Positions 25,414 through 33,732 of a stretch of 64,000 nucleotides of DNA are shown in pieces. The stretch covers positions 558,001 through 622,000 of the forward strand of contig JADKBZ010000001.1 of the NCBI GenBank assembly GCA_016714815.1. The letters run 5' to 3'. The notes under the pieces were generated by a model. The model ran no database searches, had not been told where the DNA came from, and saw only the letters and a list, made by a program, of their open reading frames with translations. This DNA comes from Holophagales bacterium (GTDB taxonomy: Bacteria > Acidobacteriota > Thermoanaerobaculia > UBA5066). Made by a program: the position numbers and the translations under genes. The number at the start of each line of letters is the position of its first letter. The stretch's first letter is position 1.

Positions 25414-25469
25414 AGATCCCCTCCGCAGGAGATCCCCAACCAGGAAGACCCCGGGTCCGAAAGATCCCC
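25414..25469. repeat. Four direct repeats with exact 16-bp period in the divergent promoter
   Basis: The octamer AGATCCCC occurs at 25414 and 25430, as AGACCCC at 25446, and as AGATCCCC again at 25462. The starts are exactly 16 bases apart, each preceded by a purine triplet (GGA, AGG, GGA, GAA). The array fills the gap between the operon's -35 and the Nudix gene start. Regular spacing next to a -35 is what a multimeric activator or repressor site looks like. No regulator gene lies adjacent. Confidence 0.7.
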
Positions 25470-25484
25470 TACGATCTCCCCGCC

Positions 25485-26236
25485 ATGAACACATCTCTCC
25501 ACGTGAAGGCGAGGACCCTCCGCCCGAAGAACTATCCGGTCCGCTTCGAGGTCCCGGACGGGAAAGTCCCCTGGGACGTTGCCTGGCCCGGGTACGAGCC
25601 GCCGTACTTCGTCGACCCCGCCGTCCTCGCGAATGACCGGACGGTGAACCCGTCGGGCTGGGCCGAGCCCGAGGACCTCCCGTTCGGGAGGCACCGGTTC
25701 GCGAGCTACGAGGGGGAGGTCCGCCTCGACCCCGAGGGTCGCCCGCTCAACCCGCGGGGACGGACCGGCCTCGCGGGCCGGGGCGCGCTCGGGCGCTGGG
25801 GCGCGAACTTCGCGGCCGACCCGCTCGTCACGCGCGACGGCCCCACGCCCTCGTCGATCGAGCTTCTCGTCATCCAGCGCCGCGACAGCGGGGAGTGGGC
25901 GCTCCCCGGCGGGATGGTCGACGCCGGGGAGGAGGTCTCGCGGACCCTCGAACGGGAGTTCGAGGAGGAAGCGGGCGTGCGCCTCGACCTCAGCGGCGCC
26001 GTCGAGATCTATCGCGGCTACGTCGACGACCGGAGGAACACCGACCACGCCTGGATGGAGACGGTCGTCCGGCACCTTCACCTCGTCCCGCCCCTGTCGC
26101 AGGCGATGGAGCCGCGGGCGGCGACGACGCGCAGGCCGTCCGGTGGGCGGTCGTCGACGAGGAGCTCCTCTCGCGGCTCTACGCGGACCACGGAGCGTTC
26201 GTGAGGAGGGCGCTGGAGCTCTTCGCGGCGAGGTGA
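25485..26236 (+). CDS. NUDT9-like ADP-ribose pyrophosphatase, frameshifted near its 3' end
   Basis: Homologous along its length to NUDT9/TRPM2-type enzymes, which split ADP-ribose to AMP and ribose 5-phosphate. N-terminal VPWDVAWPGYEPPYFV and GRTGLAGRGALGRWG are typical of that group; the Nudix box (GMVDAGEEVSRTLEREFEEE) is complete; NTDHAWMETVV follows. The family then expects GDDAxxVxW and a C-terminal helix. These occur, but in another frame (GGDDAQAVRWAVVDE, ending LELFAAR at 26236). The first frame instead runs to a stop at 26204. The indel lies between about 26070 and 26125. The feature spans the reconstructed gene. Divergent from the six-gene operon and sharing its repeat array. Confidence 0.82.
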
Positions 26237-26326
26237 AGCCGGAGGGGTCTGCGGGGAGAGGGGCCGCCGGAGGGCAGCGTCGAGACGCCGCGTCGTCGCG
26301 GATTCCCGGCCGGGAGCCTCGCCGCC

Positions 26327-28885
26327 TCAGCTTCGGTAGAGCCCGTGGGCCCGGATGTACTCCTCGACGGCCGGGTCGAGGAGCTCCGCCACGGGCTTTC
26401 CGGCCGCGAGGCGTTTGCGGACCTCGGTCCCGGAGCCGACGAGGTCCGAGACGTCGACGAGCTCGGAGCGGGGCGGAAGGTCTTCCACGGACATTCCCGA
26501 GCCGCCCCGCGTCAGGATCGCGAACCGCAGCCGCTGCCAGATCTCGGCCCCCTTCTGCCAGGTTCGCTGGATCTCCGAGGTGCCGTCCCCGCCTCCGGCG
26601 ACGAGGTCCCCCCCGACGACGTGCCACACCTCGGCCTTCGGGAAGCGGGCGGCGAAGCGCTCCTCGACGAGGAAAGTGGGCGTGAAGGCCCGCTGCTCCA
26701 TGTCGGTCAGGTCGAGCTCGAGGCCGGCGATCCCCCGGAAGGCGAGCTCCGCCATCCGCCGGCGGTGCTCGGGCGCGACGGCCCCCACGGAGGCCTTGTC
26801 CTCGCGGAGCCAGCAGGGGACGACGAAGAGCGCGTCGAAGCGGGCGGCGAGGCGCCGCGCGATCTCCTGGTGGTGGCGCCCCGGCGGGTTGAAGCTCCCG
26901 CCGTAGACCGCGATCCGCCTCGGCCGGACGTACCGCGCGAGGACGACCTGCCGGATCTCCCGGTACCGGCGCGTGAGGTGGGCCGGCAGCATCGATTCCC
27001 TCAGGTCGTAGCCGAAGGCGCGGCGCGAGACGATCGGGATCGGCGGAGCCTGGACCCTCTTGAAGACGGCTCCTGCGAACCGGCCCCACCGGTCCTCGAG
27101 GTCGGCGACGAAATCCGAAGGGGTGGGGAAGAGACGCGCGAGCGTCCCGGCGGGGAGGAGAAGTGTCGCTTCGAGCCGCCCCGCGGCGTACTCGGAGAGG
27201 AACCACTCCGGCCCTTTCCGGAATTCCGTGAAGGCCCGGACCATCTCGTCGTGGTAGCCGCGCGCTTCCACCGTTCCGTAGTCGAACGGGTCGCCCTTTC
27301 CCTCCTCGACGCTCTGCGCGGCCGAGAGCTCGGCAGAGGGCTTCATGTCGATGCAGGCCTTCGGGATCACCTCGCGGCCGAAGACGCGTTCGTTCAGGTA
27401 GGTCGCGAGCTGGCGCACCTCGCGCTTGACGAGGTCCCCGATCGGGGCGATCGCCCCCGACTGGTCCCCGTAGAGCGTCGAGTAGCCGAAGGCGATCTCC
27501 ACCTTGTTCCCATTGCAGGTGAAGAGCGCGCCGCGCTTCTGGGAGAGCGTCGCGAGAATCTGCATCCGGGCCCGCGCCTGGACGTTCTCGTAGGCGAAGT
27601 CCCCCGGCGTGACGCCCGTGGCGAGCGCGAGCTGGTCGACCATCTCCTGGATCGGGACGGTCACGAGCTCGACGCCGAGGCTCGAGGCGATCTGCCCGGT
27701 GATCCCGAGCGTCGTCGGCCCGTTGAAGCGGGACGGCATCGAGACCGCCGTCACGTTCGCCGGGCCGAGGACGTGGACGAGGAGCGCCGTCACGGTGGCG
27801 GAGTCGATCCCGCCGCTCAGCCCGACGATCGCCTTGCGCCGCTCCGGCGGCAGCGCGGAGAGGAACTCGCGGAGGGAGGCGGAGAGGGACTCGAAGAGCT
27901 CCCGCGAGTCGTCCGCTGCGGCCGGCGTCACCGGCGCGAGATCCCTCGAAAGGACCACGTCCCTCGTCACTTCTTCGTGGGAGGGGAAGGCGACGACGAC
28001 GTCGCCGGAAGGAGCGTAGACGGCCGAGGACCCGTCGAAGACGACGAGGTTCTTGCCGTTGTTCTGCAGTCCCACGGTGTTGAGGAAGACGAACGGGACC
28101 CGGCACCTGCCCACGATCGCGCGGACCACCTGGTCCCGCTTGCGGTTCTTCTGCCAGGTCCAGGGCGAGGCGGAGAGGTCGAGGAGGAGCTGCGCCCCGT
28201 TCCCGACGAGGATCTCCGACGGGTCGAACGGGTAGTCGTCGTGCCACATGTCCTCGCAGAGGAGGACTCCGAGCCGAACCGTCTTCCGCCCGCCGCGCCC
28301 CCACTGCACCGGGAACGGACGGAGGGCCGCGTGGAGGTCCGCCGGGCCCGGGTTCGGCCCGCCCGGGTCCGCCTCCCGGGCCGCCTCGCGCGACTCCTCG
28401 ACGAGCTGGCGCGTCGAGGTGAAGTGACGCGCGTCGTCGAAGAAGCGATATCGCGGGAGGAGAGTCTTCACCGCCGCGCGCGTGACGCCGTTCGTCACGA
28501 GCTCGCCCGCCTGCGCCACAAAGGCGGCGTTGTACTTCCGGAGCCGGCCGTCCTCGTTCTTCAGGCGCGCGTCGGAAAGGAGGCTCCCCCAGACGGCGGC
28601 GATCCCGCCCGCCGTGGCCACCCGGATCTCGTCGTTGGCGGCGGCGACGTCGCGAACGAAACCCTCGTCCTCCCAGGCGTCGCCAATCAGGTAGCCCGGG
28701 ACCGCCATCTCCGGAAACGCCACGAGGTCGCACCCGCGCTCCTCGGCGGCGGCGATCTCCCGAAGGATCGCCTCGGTGTTCCGGTCGGGCCGGCCGGGGA
28801 CGACCCTCAGCTGGCAGAGGGCGATCCGGAACCCTTGAAGGCTCCTGTCGAGGGTCGTCGGGCGGGGCGCGGATCGCGGCGACAC
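26327..28885 (-). CDS. nadE: Glutamine-dependent NAD synthetase fused to a nicotinate-nucleotide adenylyltransferase
   Basis: An 852-residue three-domain enzyme covering the last two steps to NAD. Residues 18-310 are a nitrilase-type glutaminase with the triad Glu59 (FPEM), Lys140 (AVKTLLPRY) and Cys210 (LLCEDMW). Residues 330-610 are the synthetase, with the PPi loop GLSGGIDSATV (355-365). Residues 656-852 are NadD-like: YGGSFNPPGRHH (661-672), VVGGDLV, and a C-terminal GSGTEVRKRL replacing ISSTxxR. In the NadD part the first His of the HxGH motif is Gly669 and the Gly is His671, so activity needs proof. Convergent with the Nudix gene. The fusion would pass NaAD directly from adenylation to amidation. 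Confidence 0.92.
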   Translation of the reverse strand: MSPRSAPRPTTLDRSLQGFRIALCQLRVVPGRPDRNTEAILREIAAAEERGCDLVAFPEMAVPGYLIGDAWEDEGFVRDVAAANDEIRVATAGGIAAVWGSLLSDARLKNEDGRLRKYNAAFVAQAGELVTNGVTRAAVKTLLPRYRFFDDARHFTSTRQLVEESREAAREADPGGPNPGPADLHAALRPFPVQWGRGGRKTVRLGVLLCEDMWHDDYPFDPSEILVGNGAQLLLDLSASPWTWQKNRKRDQVVRAIVGRCRVPFVFLNTVGLQNNGKNLVVFDGSSAVYAPSGDVVVAFPSHEEVTRDVVLSRDLAPVTPAAADDSRELFESLSASLREFLSALPPERRKAIVGLSGGIDSATVTALLVHVLGPANVTAVSMPSRFNGPTTLGITGQIASSLGVELVTVPIQEMVDQLALATGVTPGDFAYENVQARARMQILATLSQKRGALFTCNGNKVEIAFGYSTLYGDQSGAIAPIGDLVKREVRQLATYLNERVFGREVIPKACIDMKPSAELSAAQSVEEGKGDPFDYGTVEARGYHDEMVRAFTEFRKGPEWFLSEYAAGRLEATLLLPAGTLARLFPTPSDFVADLEDRWGRFAGAVFKRVQAPPIPIVSRRAFGYDLRESMLPAHLTRRYREIRQVVLARYVRPRRIAVYGGSFNPPGRHHQEIARRLAARFDALFVVPCWLREDKASVGAVAPEHRRRMAELAFRGIAGLELDLTDMEQRAFTPTFLVEERFAARFPKAEVWHVVGGDLVAGGGDGTSEIQRTWQKGAEIWQRLRFAILTRGGSGMSVEDLPPRSELVDVSDLVGSGTEVRKRLAAGKPVAELLDPAVEEYIRAHGLYRS

Positions 28886-28942
28886 CTCGTGGAGACTACC
28901 TCTCGACGTCCGGAGCCGGGAGAGGCTCGGCCGGGCGCCGGC

Positions 28943-29782
28943 TCAGGCCAGCGCGAGGATCCGCTCGCGCGGCGGGATCCCGCCGCACTCGACCGCGCAC
29001 GTTCCCCACGCAACGGCGGTCGCGAGGGCGGACTCCATCGGCGCACCGCTCGCGAGCGCGTGGAGCAGCCCGGCGGCGAAGACGTCCCCGGCTCCGGTGC
29101 TGTCGACGGTTTCCACGTCCCGCGCCGGGACGTGGAAACGCCGGTCGGCGGCATGCGCTTCGGCGCCGCCGGATCCGCGCGTCACGACGACCCACCGCAG
29201 CGGCTCGCCCGCGGCCCTCCGCCCGGTCTCCCAGGGCGCGAGCCGTTCGTCGTCCGCCAGGTCCGCCGCGGAGGCGACGAGGACGTGCGCGGGGCGGACG
29301 GCGGGGCCGGACGGGGGGACGTGCGCCACGACGAGCGCCGAATCGAGCCTCCCGGCCAGGATCGAGGCGAGGTCGAGGTCGCGGCTCCGGACGTAGATCA
29401 CGTCGGCGGGAAGGGTCCGGAGCCGGCGGGGCGGGCCCTCTTCGCGGCAGCGGTGGAGGCTCACGACGGTCCGCTCGCCACCGGGCTCGACGACGACGAG
29501 CGAACGGGTGCTGGACCCGGCGCGGCGGACGACCTGCGCCGGGTCGACCCCCGCCTCCGAAAGCCGTTCGAGAATCGTGCTTCCCCCGGGATCGGTGCCG
29601 ACGGCGGAGACGACCGTCACCGCGTGTCCGGCGAAGGCGAGAGGGATCGCGGTGTTCGCCGCGCCCCCGCCCACCCGACGGCCCCGTTCGCGGCCGTCGA
29701 GATGAGCCCCGGCGCGCAGAGGCTGGCGCAGGGTGACGACCTCGTCGATGGAGACCGAACCGACGACGACGATTCGAGGCAT
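28943..29782 (-). CDS. PfkB-family carbohydrate kinase
   Basis: A 279-residue sugar/nucleoside kinase of the ribokinase family. The N-terminus MPRIVVVGSVSIDEVVTL and GRRVGGGAANTAIPLAFAG correspond to the first substrate-binding strand and the GG motif. The second PfkB signature is TVDSTGAGDVFAAG, with the catalytic Asp and anion hole. The lid region (GAHLDGRERGRRV) is present. The ATG at 29782 is chosen because it begins exactly at the conserved strand; upstream codons in frame are unlike the family. The substrate is not fixed by the sequence; adenosine/ribose-type sugars are possible and would fit next to ADP-ribose turnover, but that is speculation. Confidence 0.85.
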   Translation of the reverse strand: MPRIVVVGSVSIDEVVTLRQPLRAGAHLDGRERGRRVGGGAANTAIPLAFAGHAVTVVSAVGTDPGGSTILERLSEAGVDPAQVVRRAGSSTRSLVVVEPGGERTVVSLHRCREEGPPRRLRTLPADVIYVRSRDLDLASILAGRLDSALVVAHVPPSGPAVRPAHVLVASAADLADDERLAPWETGRRAAGEPLRWVVVTRGSGGAEAHAADRRFHVPARDVETVDSTGAGDVFAAGLLHALASGAPMESALATAVAWGTCAVECGGIPPRERILALA

Positions 29783-29846
29783 CTCGAGGGGCGAGGCTAC
29801 GCCTCTCAGGCCTCCGCGGGACCCGCTGCCCCCCGAAAAGAAACCC

Positions 29847-29875
29847 TTGCGCTCGCCTCGCACTTACGCTTTACT
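29847..29875 (+). promoter_or_regulatory. Candidate sigma-70-type promoter of the DinB-like gene
   Basis: TTGCGC (29847-29852) and TTTACT (29870-29875) are 17 bases apart in a locally A/T-richer stretch, 26 bases before the ATG. An AGGAGG ribosome site follows at 29891-29896. Confidence 0.45.
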
Positions 29876-29901
29876 TGCGCTAAACCCTCAAGGAGGCTCC
29901 C

Positions 29902-30420
29902 ATGAGCAGTGAAACCAACGGCATCGCCACGTCCCTCCTTCCCGAGTTCGACCTCGAGATGGCCAACACCCGAAAAGTCCTCGAGCGCGTTCCGGAGTCC
30001 GCCTTCGCCTGGAAGCCGCACGCGAAGTCGTTCTCCATGGGGGAGCTCGCCGGGCACGTGGCGACCATCCCGGGCTGGATGACCTCCACCCTGGTGGACG
30101 AGTCGTTCGACGTCAGTCCCGGCGGCGTTCCGGCGACCTTTCCGAAGCCCGCCTCCGTGAAAGAGGCCGTCTCGATGTTCGACGAGGCGCTGGCGCCGGC
30201 CCGGGCCGCCCTCGAGGCGACCGGCGACGCGGCGTTCCTGAAGAGCTGGTCTCTCCTCGCCAACGGCGAGACCCTGTTCGCGATGCCGCGCGTCGCCGTC
30301 GTTCGGAGCTTCGTCCTGAACCACCTGATCCACCACCGGGCGCAGCTCTGCGTCTACCTGCGCCTGAACGACATTCCCGTGCCGGCGCTCTACGGCCCTT
30401 CGGCGGACGAGCAGGGCTGA
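29902..30420 (+). CDS. DinB-family putative metal-dependent hydrolase
   Basis: A 172-residue four-helix-bundle protein of the DinB/YfiT superfamily. His residues in GELAGHVATIPGW (about residue 52) and the LNHLIHHRAQL pair near residue 140 form the expected three-His metal site. Members use thiol cofactors for transferase or hydrolase reactions, often in detoxification; this one's substrate is unknown. It has a perfect AGGAGG site 6 bases before the ATG and a candidate promoter, and ends at a strong hairpin shared with the convergent rubrerythrin. Confidence 0.85.
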   Translation: MSSETNGIATSLLPEFDLEMANTRKVLERVPESAFAWKPHAKSFSMGELAGHVATIPGWMTSTLVDESFDVSPGGVPATFPKPASVKEAVSMFDEALAPARAALEATGDAAFLKSWSLLANGETLFAMPRVAVVRSFVLNHLIHHRAQLCVYLRLNDIPVPALYGPSADEQG

Positions 30421-30432
30421 GACAGGTCCTGG

Positions 30433-30460
30433 GGCGGGCCGGCGTCGAGGCCGGCCCGCC
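30433..30460. terminator. Bidirectional hairpin between DinB-like and rubrerythrin genes
   Basis: An 11-base stem (30433-30443 with 30450-30460) with a 6-base loop starts 12 bases after the DinB-like stop. It also lies 61 bases beyond the rubrerythrin stop on the other strand. There is no long U-run, but position and strength fit a shared terminator. Confidence 0.6.
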
Positions 30461-30520
30461 TTCGCGAGCCGGCCATTGTCTCGGGTCGGAGCGGCGAGCG
30501 ATCGCCGAACGAGCGGCGGG

Positions 30521-31063
30521 TCAGACCTCGCCTTCCGGCATCGCCCGGAAGTACGACTGCGGGTGCGCGCAGACGGTGCAGACCTTCGGCGCCTCCAGCC
30601 CCTTTTCGATGTGCCCGCAGTTCGTGCAGTACCAGTAGACCTCGGTTCCCTTGCGGAAGACGGCGCCCGCCTTGAGGTCCTCGAGGGCCTTGCGGAAGCG
30701 GGTCTCGTGGTGCTTCTCGATGTCGGCCAGCTGGGTGAAGAAGCGGGCGATCGGGACGAGCCCCTCCTCCTCGGCCTCCTTCGCCATCCGGACGTACATG
30801 TCGGTCCACTCCATGTTCTCGCCCGCGATGCACGTCTCGAGATTCGCGTCCGTGGCGGCGAGCAGGTCGAGGAACTTGAACATCCGCTTGGCGTGCTCCT
30901 TCTCCTCCTCGGCCGTCGTCTCGAAGACCTTCGCGATCTCGAGGAGCCCCGCCTTGCGGGCCTCGCCCGCGAAGAAAGTGTACTTGTTGCGGGCCATCGA
31001 CTCGCCCGCGAACGCTTCCTTGAGGTTCTTCTCCGTCTTCGTCCCTGCCAGCTTTCCGGCCAT
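30521..31063 (-). CDS. rbr: Rubrerythrin
   Basis: A 180-residue peroxide reductase that protects anaerobes and microaerophiles. An N-terminal ferritin-like di-iron domain contains AFAGESMARNKYTFF, the EEEKEH cluster, CIAGENMEWTDMY and ADIEKHHETRF: the paired Glu and Glu-x-x-His ligands are all present. A C-terminal rubredoxin-like FeS4 centre has YWYCTNCGHIEKG and PKVCTVCAHPQSYF (two CxxC). The ATG at 31063 is preceded by an AAAGGAG site. Presence of this gene suggests exposure to low oxygen or oxidative stress. Confidence 0.95.
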   Translation of the reverse strand: MAGKLAGTKTEKNLKEAFAGESMARNKYTFFAGEARKAGLLEIAKVFETTAEEEKEHAKRMFKFLDLLAATDANLETCIAGENMEWTDMYVRMAKEAEEEGLVPIARFFTQLADIEKHHETRFRKALEDLKAGAVFRKGTEVYWYCTNCGHIEKGLEAPKVCTVCAHPQSYFRAMPEGEV

Positions 31064-31226
31064 GTCTGACTCCTTTCGAACCTCCGGCGCATCGCCGCTC
31101 TCGGCGCTGTCGCCGGGCCAACGGGGCAGGTTAGCGCGGAAGCGGCGAGCGAGCAGTCCGGTGATTCCACTCACGTCTTCTTTCTGACATGCGGTCGCAG
31201 AATCCGGGGCTTCATGGAGGTGCCGG

Positions 31227-31661
31227 TTGTCCGACAACCAGAGTCTTGCCGTCCCGCTCTTCGCCGTGCTGGGGCTGGGTTTCGTCCTCGCCGCCTGCGG
31301 GACGCAGAAGTCGCCCACGGAGCCTTCCGACGCGCCCGACCCGGCGGCGACGTTCTCGCGAGTCCAGGTGGAGGTCCTCACCCCCTCCTGCGCCCTGTCG
31401 GGGTGCCACTCCGGGGCGAGCCCGACCGCGGGCCAGGACCTGAGCGCCGGGAGGGCCTACGGGCAGATCGTCGGCGTCCGCGCCGTGCAGTCGACGCGGC
31501 TGCGGATCGCCCCGGGGGACCCGGAGGGGTCCTACCTGATCTCGAAGGTCAAAGGGGACGCCACCATCTCGGGTAGCCGGATGCCGCTCGGCGGAACGCT
31601 GCCGCCGGAGAAGGAAAAGCTCCTCGTCGACTGGGTTCGGCGCGGGGCGCCGAACGACTGA
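31227..31661 (+). CDS. Lipoprotein with a CX4CH haem-like motif (planctomycete-type cytochrome c-like)
   Basis: A 144-residue exported lipoprotein: a hydrophobic segment ends in the lipobox LAAC (about residues 21-24), so it is likely anchored to a membrane facing the periplasm. The mature part holds SCALSGCHSGASP, a CX4CH motif where CXXCH is normal for covalent haem, and later SYLISKVKGD and RMPLGG. That GDPExSYLxxK...MP pattern is that of cytochrome-c-like domains in planctomycete and acidobacterial proteins; the Met in RMP may be the second haem ligand. The TTG start has a GGAGG site 7 bases ahead. It is followed after 7 bases by the outer-membrane barrel gene. Confidence 0.75.
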   Translation: MSDNQSLAVPLFAVLGLGFVLAACGTQKSPTEPSDAPDPAATFSRVQVEVLTPSCALSGCHSGASPTAGQDLSAGRAYGQIVGVRAVQSTRLRIAPGDPEGSYLISKVKGDATISGSRMPLGGTLPPEKEKLLVDWVRRGAPND

Positions 31662-31668
31662 GGCCGCC

Positions 31669-32472
31669 ATGCTGAAGAAGACGATCCTCGCCGCCCTCGC
31701 CCTCTCCGCCGTCCTTCCGCTTTCCGCACAGGAGCCGCCTCCCGACTGGGATCCGGGTTACGGAGACCGCTTCCTCCAGACCGCCTCGCCCCTGACCAAC
31801 GATCCGGGGCTGTTCCAGGTGCTCTTCACGCACCGGTTCAACCAGCCGGTGAACGAGGCCGGGGGCAACAACCTCTTCGGCCTCGACTCGGGGGCCAACA
31901 TCGGCATCGGCCTCAGCTACGTCCCCGTCGACCGCCTCGCCGTCGAGGCGTATCGCGCTTCGTCGGGCGGCGACTACGAGTTCGCGCTGAAGTACACCTT
32001 CCTGAAGCCGACGCTGCAGCTTCCGGTGGCCGTGGGCCTCCGGGCCGGGACGAACTGGCTGACGAAGTACGAGCTCGAAGACAAGGTCGGCTTCTTCGGC
32101 CAGGCCCTCGTCGCGGTGACGCTCGCCGAGAAGGTCACCTTCGCCGCGGCGCCGACGTTCGTGTCGAACACGCCTCTCTTCACCGACGTCTGGAACGTGC
32201 CGCTCATGGTCCAGCTGAAGCTGGGGAAGGGGTATCTCGCAACGGGCGAGTACGTCTTCCGCAACGCGGACCTGGCCGATTCCGTCGGCCAGTGGTCGTT
32301 CGCTCTCGAGAAGAGCCTCTGGCGGCACCGGTTCGCCGTCTGGATCGGGAACTCCGCCGCGTCGACCGTCGACCAGACGATGGCGGCCGACTACGGCGGG
32401 GGCGTCACCGACTCCAACCTCCGCCTCGGCTTCAGCATCATCCGGCAGTTCGAGCTCGGGAAGCGGCCGTGA
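31669..32472 (+). CDS. DUF5777-type outer-membrane beta-barrel protein
   Basis: A 267-residue protein with a classical signal peptide (MLKKTILAALALSAVLPLSA, cleavage after AQ likely). It then shows alternating hydrophobic/polar strands typical of an outer-membrane barrel: GLFQVLFTHRFNQPV, GANIGIGLSYVPVDRLAVEAYR, GDYEFALKYTFL, LRLGFSIIRQFEL. The sequence matches the DUF5777 family in layout. Function is unknown in that family; it often sits with c-type cytochrome or YceI-like genes, and here lies 7 bases after the CX4CH lipoprotein, so the two may form one exported redox unit. Confidence 0.8.
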   Translation: MLKKTILAALALSAVLPLSAQEPPPDWDPGYGDRFLQTASPLTNDPGLFQVLFTHRFNQPVNEAGGNNLFGLDSGANIGIGLSYVPVDRLAVEAYRASSGGDYEFALKYTFLKPTLQLPVAVGLRAGTNWLTKYELEDKVGFFGQALVAVTLAEKVTFAAAPTFVSNTPLFTDVWNVPLMVQLKLGKGYLATGEYVFRNADLADSVGQWSFALEKSLWRHRFAVWIGNSAASTVDQTMAADYGGGVTDSNLRLGFSIIRQFELGKRP

Positions 32473-32529
32473 CGAGCCCGGGGGGGCCGACAGCCCCCTC
32501 GCCCCCTCCGGTGCCGCGGGAGCGGTAGC

Positions 32530-33732
32530 GTGCCGCTTCAGCCCTTCGCCGCCGGGGAGGTCGCCACGTTCCTGGGCGACCCGGACGTGGCCCTCCTCTC
32601 GGAGGCCGCGCTCCGCTCGGTGCGTGACGGAGGGCTCCTTCCTCTCGCGGAGGGGCTGGCGGCGATCGGGCGCGGCGGGAGCCCCGGCCCAAACCTTCGG
32701 AAGGCGGCCTTCGCGGCGTCCGTCCAGGGCCTCTCCCCGCGTCTCGCGCGAATCCCGGATGCGACGGCTCTCCCCGACCTCCTCGTCGAGCGGTTCCGGC
32801 TCGAGGCGGACCGCTGCGAGGCGCGCGGACGGCGAATCGTCCAGCGCCTCCGCGAGGTGCTCGCCCTCCTCTCCGCCGAAGGGATCGAGGCGATCCCGTT
32901 GAAGGGTGCCGCCCTGCTCCTGAGGGGAGAAGCGAACCCGGGCCTTCGTCCGATGGGCGATCTCGACCTCCTCCTCGTCGAGCCGGCCGACGTTCGCCGC
33001 GCCGCGGCCGTCCTGGAGCGGAACACCCCCTACCGCCCGCTCCTCGACACGCCCCGCCACCTCGTCCTGGCCGAAGAGAACGAGTCGGTTCCCTCGCCTG
33101 CGGGAGAGCACCCCTCAAACCCGCTCCGCATCGAGCTGCACCGCTCCTTCCGGCTGCCCGTTCTCGGCGTCGTCCTCGACCCGACGAAGGGCCTTCGGGC
33201 CGACGCGGCGCCGGACGCCCAAGGGATCCGTCTCCCTTCCGACGCGGCGATGCTCCGCCACCTCTGGCACCACGCCGCCGAGGACTTCGCGGCGAAGGGC
33301 CTCCGCGGAATCCAGGCCCTCGACTTCCTCGACCGCGCCCGCCGTGCCGGTCCGCTCTCCGCGGACCTCCCGGAGGAGGACCTTCCCGCAGCGGCGCCGC
33401 TCCTCTACGCGGCCGAGGCCCTGGAGCGGCTCTTTCCTGGCACGTTCGAACCGGCGTCGCTCGCGCGCCTCGCCGCCGGGGTCCCGGCCGTCCTCCGGGA
33501 GCGGGCCGCGGCCCTTCCCGTCCTGCGCCACGCGCGCGCCGCGGGCGGTTTCTCCCGGACGGCCCTCTCGCTCGCTCCCCACCGCCTCGCCGAGGCGCGT
33601 TTCCTCGTCCGAACCGCCTTTCCCACCCTCGGCGAGGTCCGGGCGAACGTGGCGCCCGATTGCGACGGGGCGGCCCTCGGCCTCGCGTGGGTCAGGGTCT
33701 TCCTGGGCCGGGCGCGGGCCCTGATGCGCTGA
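32530..33732 (+). CDS. Nucleotidyltransferase-family protein (NTP_transf_5 type)
   Basis: A 400-residue protein of the nucleotidyltransferase superfamily found in polysaccharide and peptide-modification clusters. The core is IEAIPLKGAALLLRG followed by LRPMGDLDLLLVEP: a Gly-rich strand and the two-Asp GDxD metal site of nucleotidyltransferases. A long helical C-terminal part follows (HHAAEDFAAKGLRGIQALDFLDR). The donor and acceptor are unknown. The GTG start at 32530 is 57 bases after the barrel gene. Its 3' end overlaps the convergent glycosyltransferase by 41 bases. An HprK-like kinase, often a partner of such proteins, lies 2.7 kb away. Confidence 0.75.
   Translation: MPLQPFAAGEVATFLGDPDVALLSEAALRSVRDGGLLPLAEGLAAIGRGGSPGPNLRKAAFAASVQGLSPRLARIPDATALPDLLVERFRLEADRCEARGRRIVQRLREVLALLSAEGIEAIPLKGAALLLRGEANPGLRPMGDLDLLLVEPADVRRAAAVLERNTPYRPLLDTPRHLVLAEENESVPSPAGEHPSNPLRIELHRSFRLPVLGVVLDPTKGLRADAAPDAQGIRLPSDAAMLRHLWHHAAEDFAAKGLRGIQALDFLDRARRAGPLSADLPEEDLPAAAPLLYAAEALERLFPGTFEPASLARLAAGVPAVLRERAAALPVLRHARAAGGFSRTALSLAPHRLAEARFLVRTAFPTLGEVRANVAPDCDGAALGLAWVRVFLGRARALMR

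Noticed and set aside
21741..28733. A single 2,330-residue minus-strand frame across several genes
   Set aside because: Only its last 339 codons (PK-like) look real; the rest is antisense or out-of-frame to well-supported genes.
26345..29905. 1,186-residue plus-strand frame opposite the NAD synthetase fusion
   Set aside because: Asp/Arg/Gly-rich shadow; the minus strand has full catalytic motifs.
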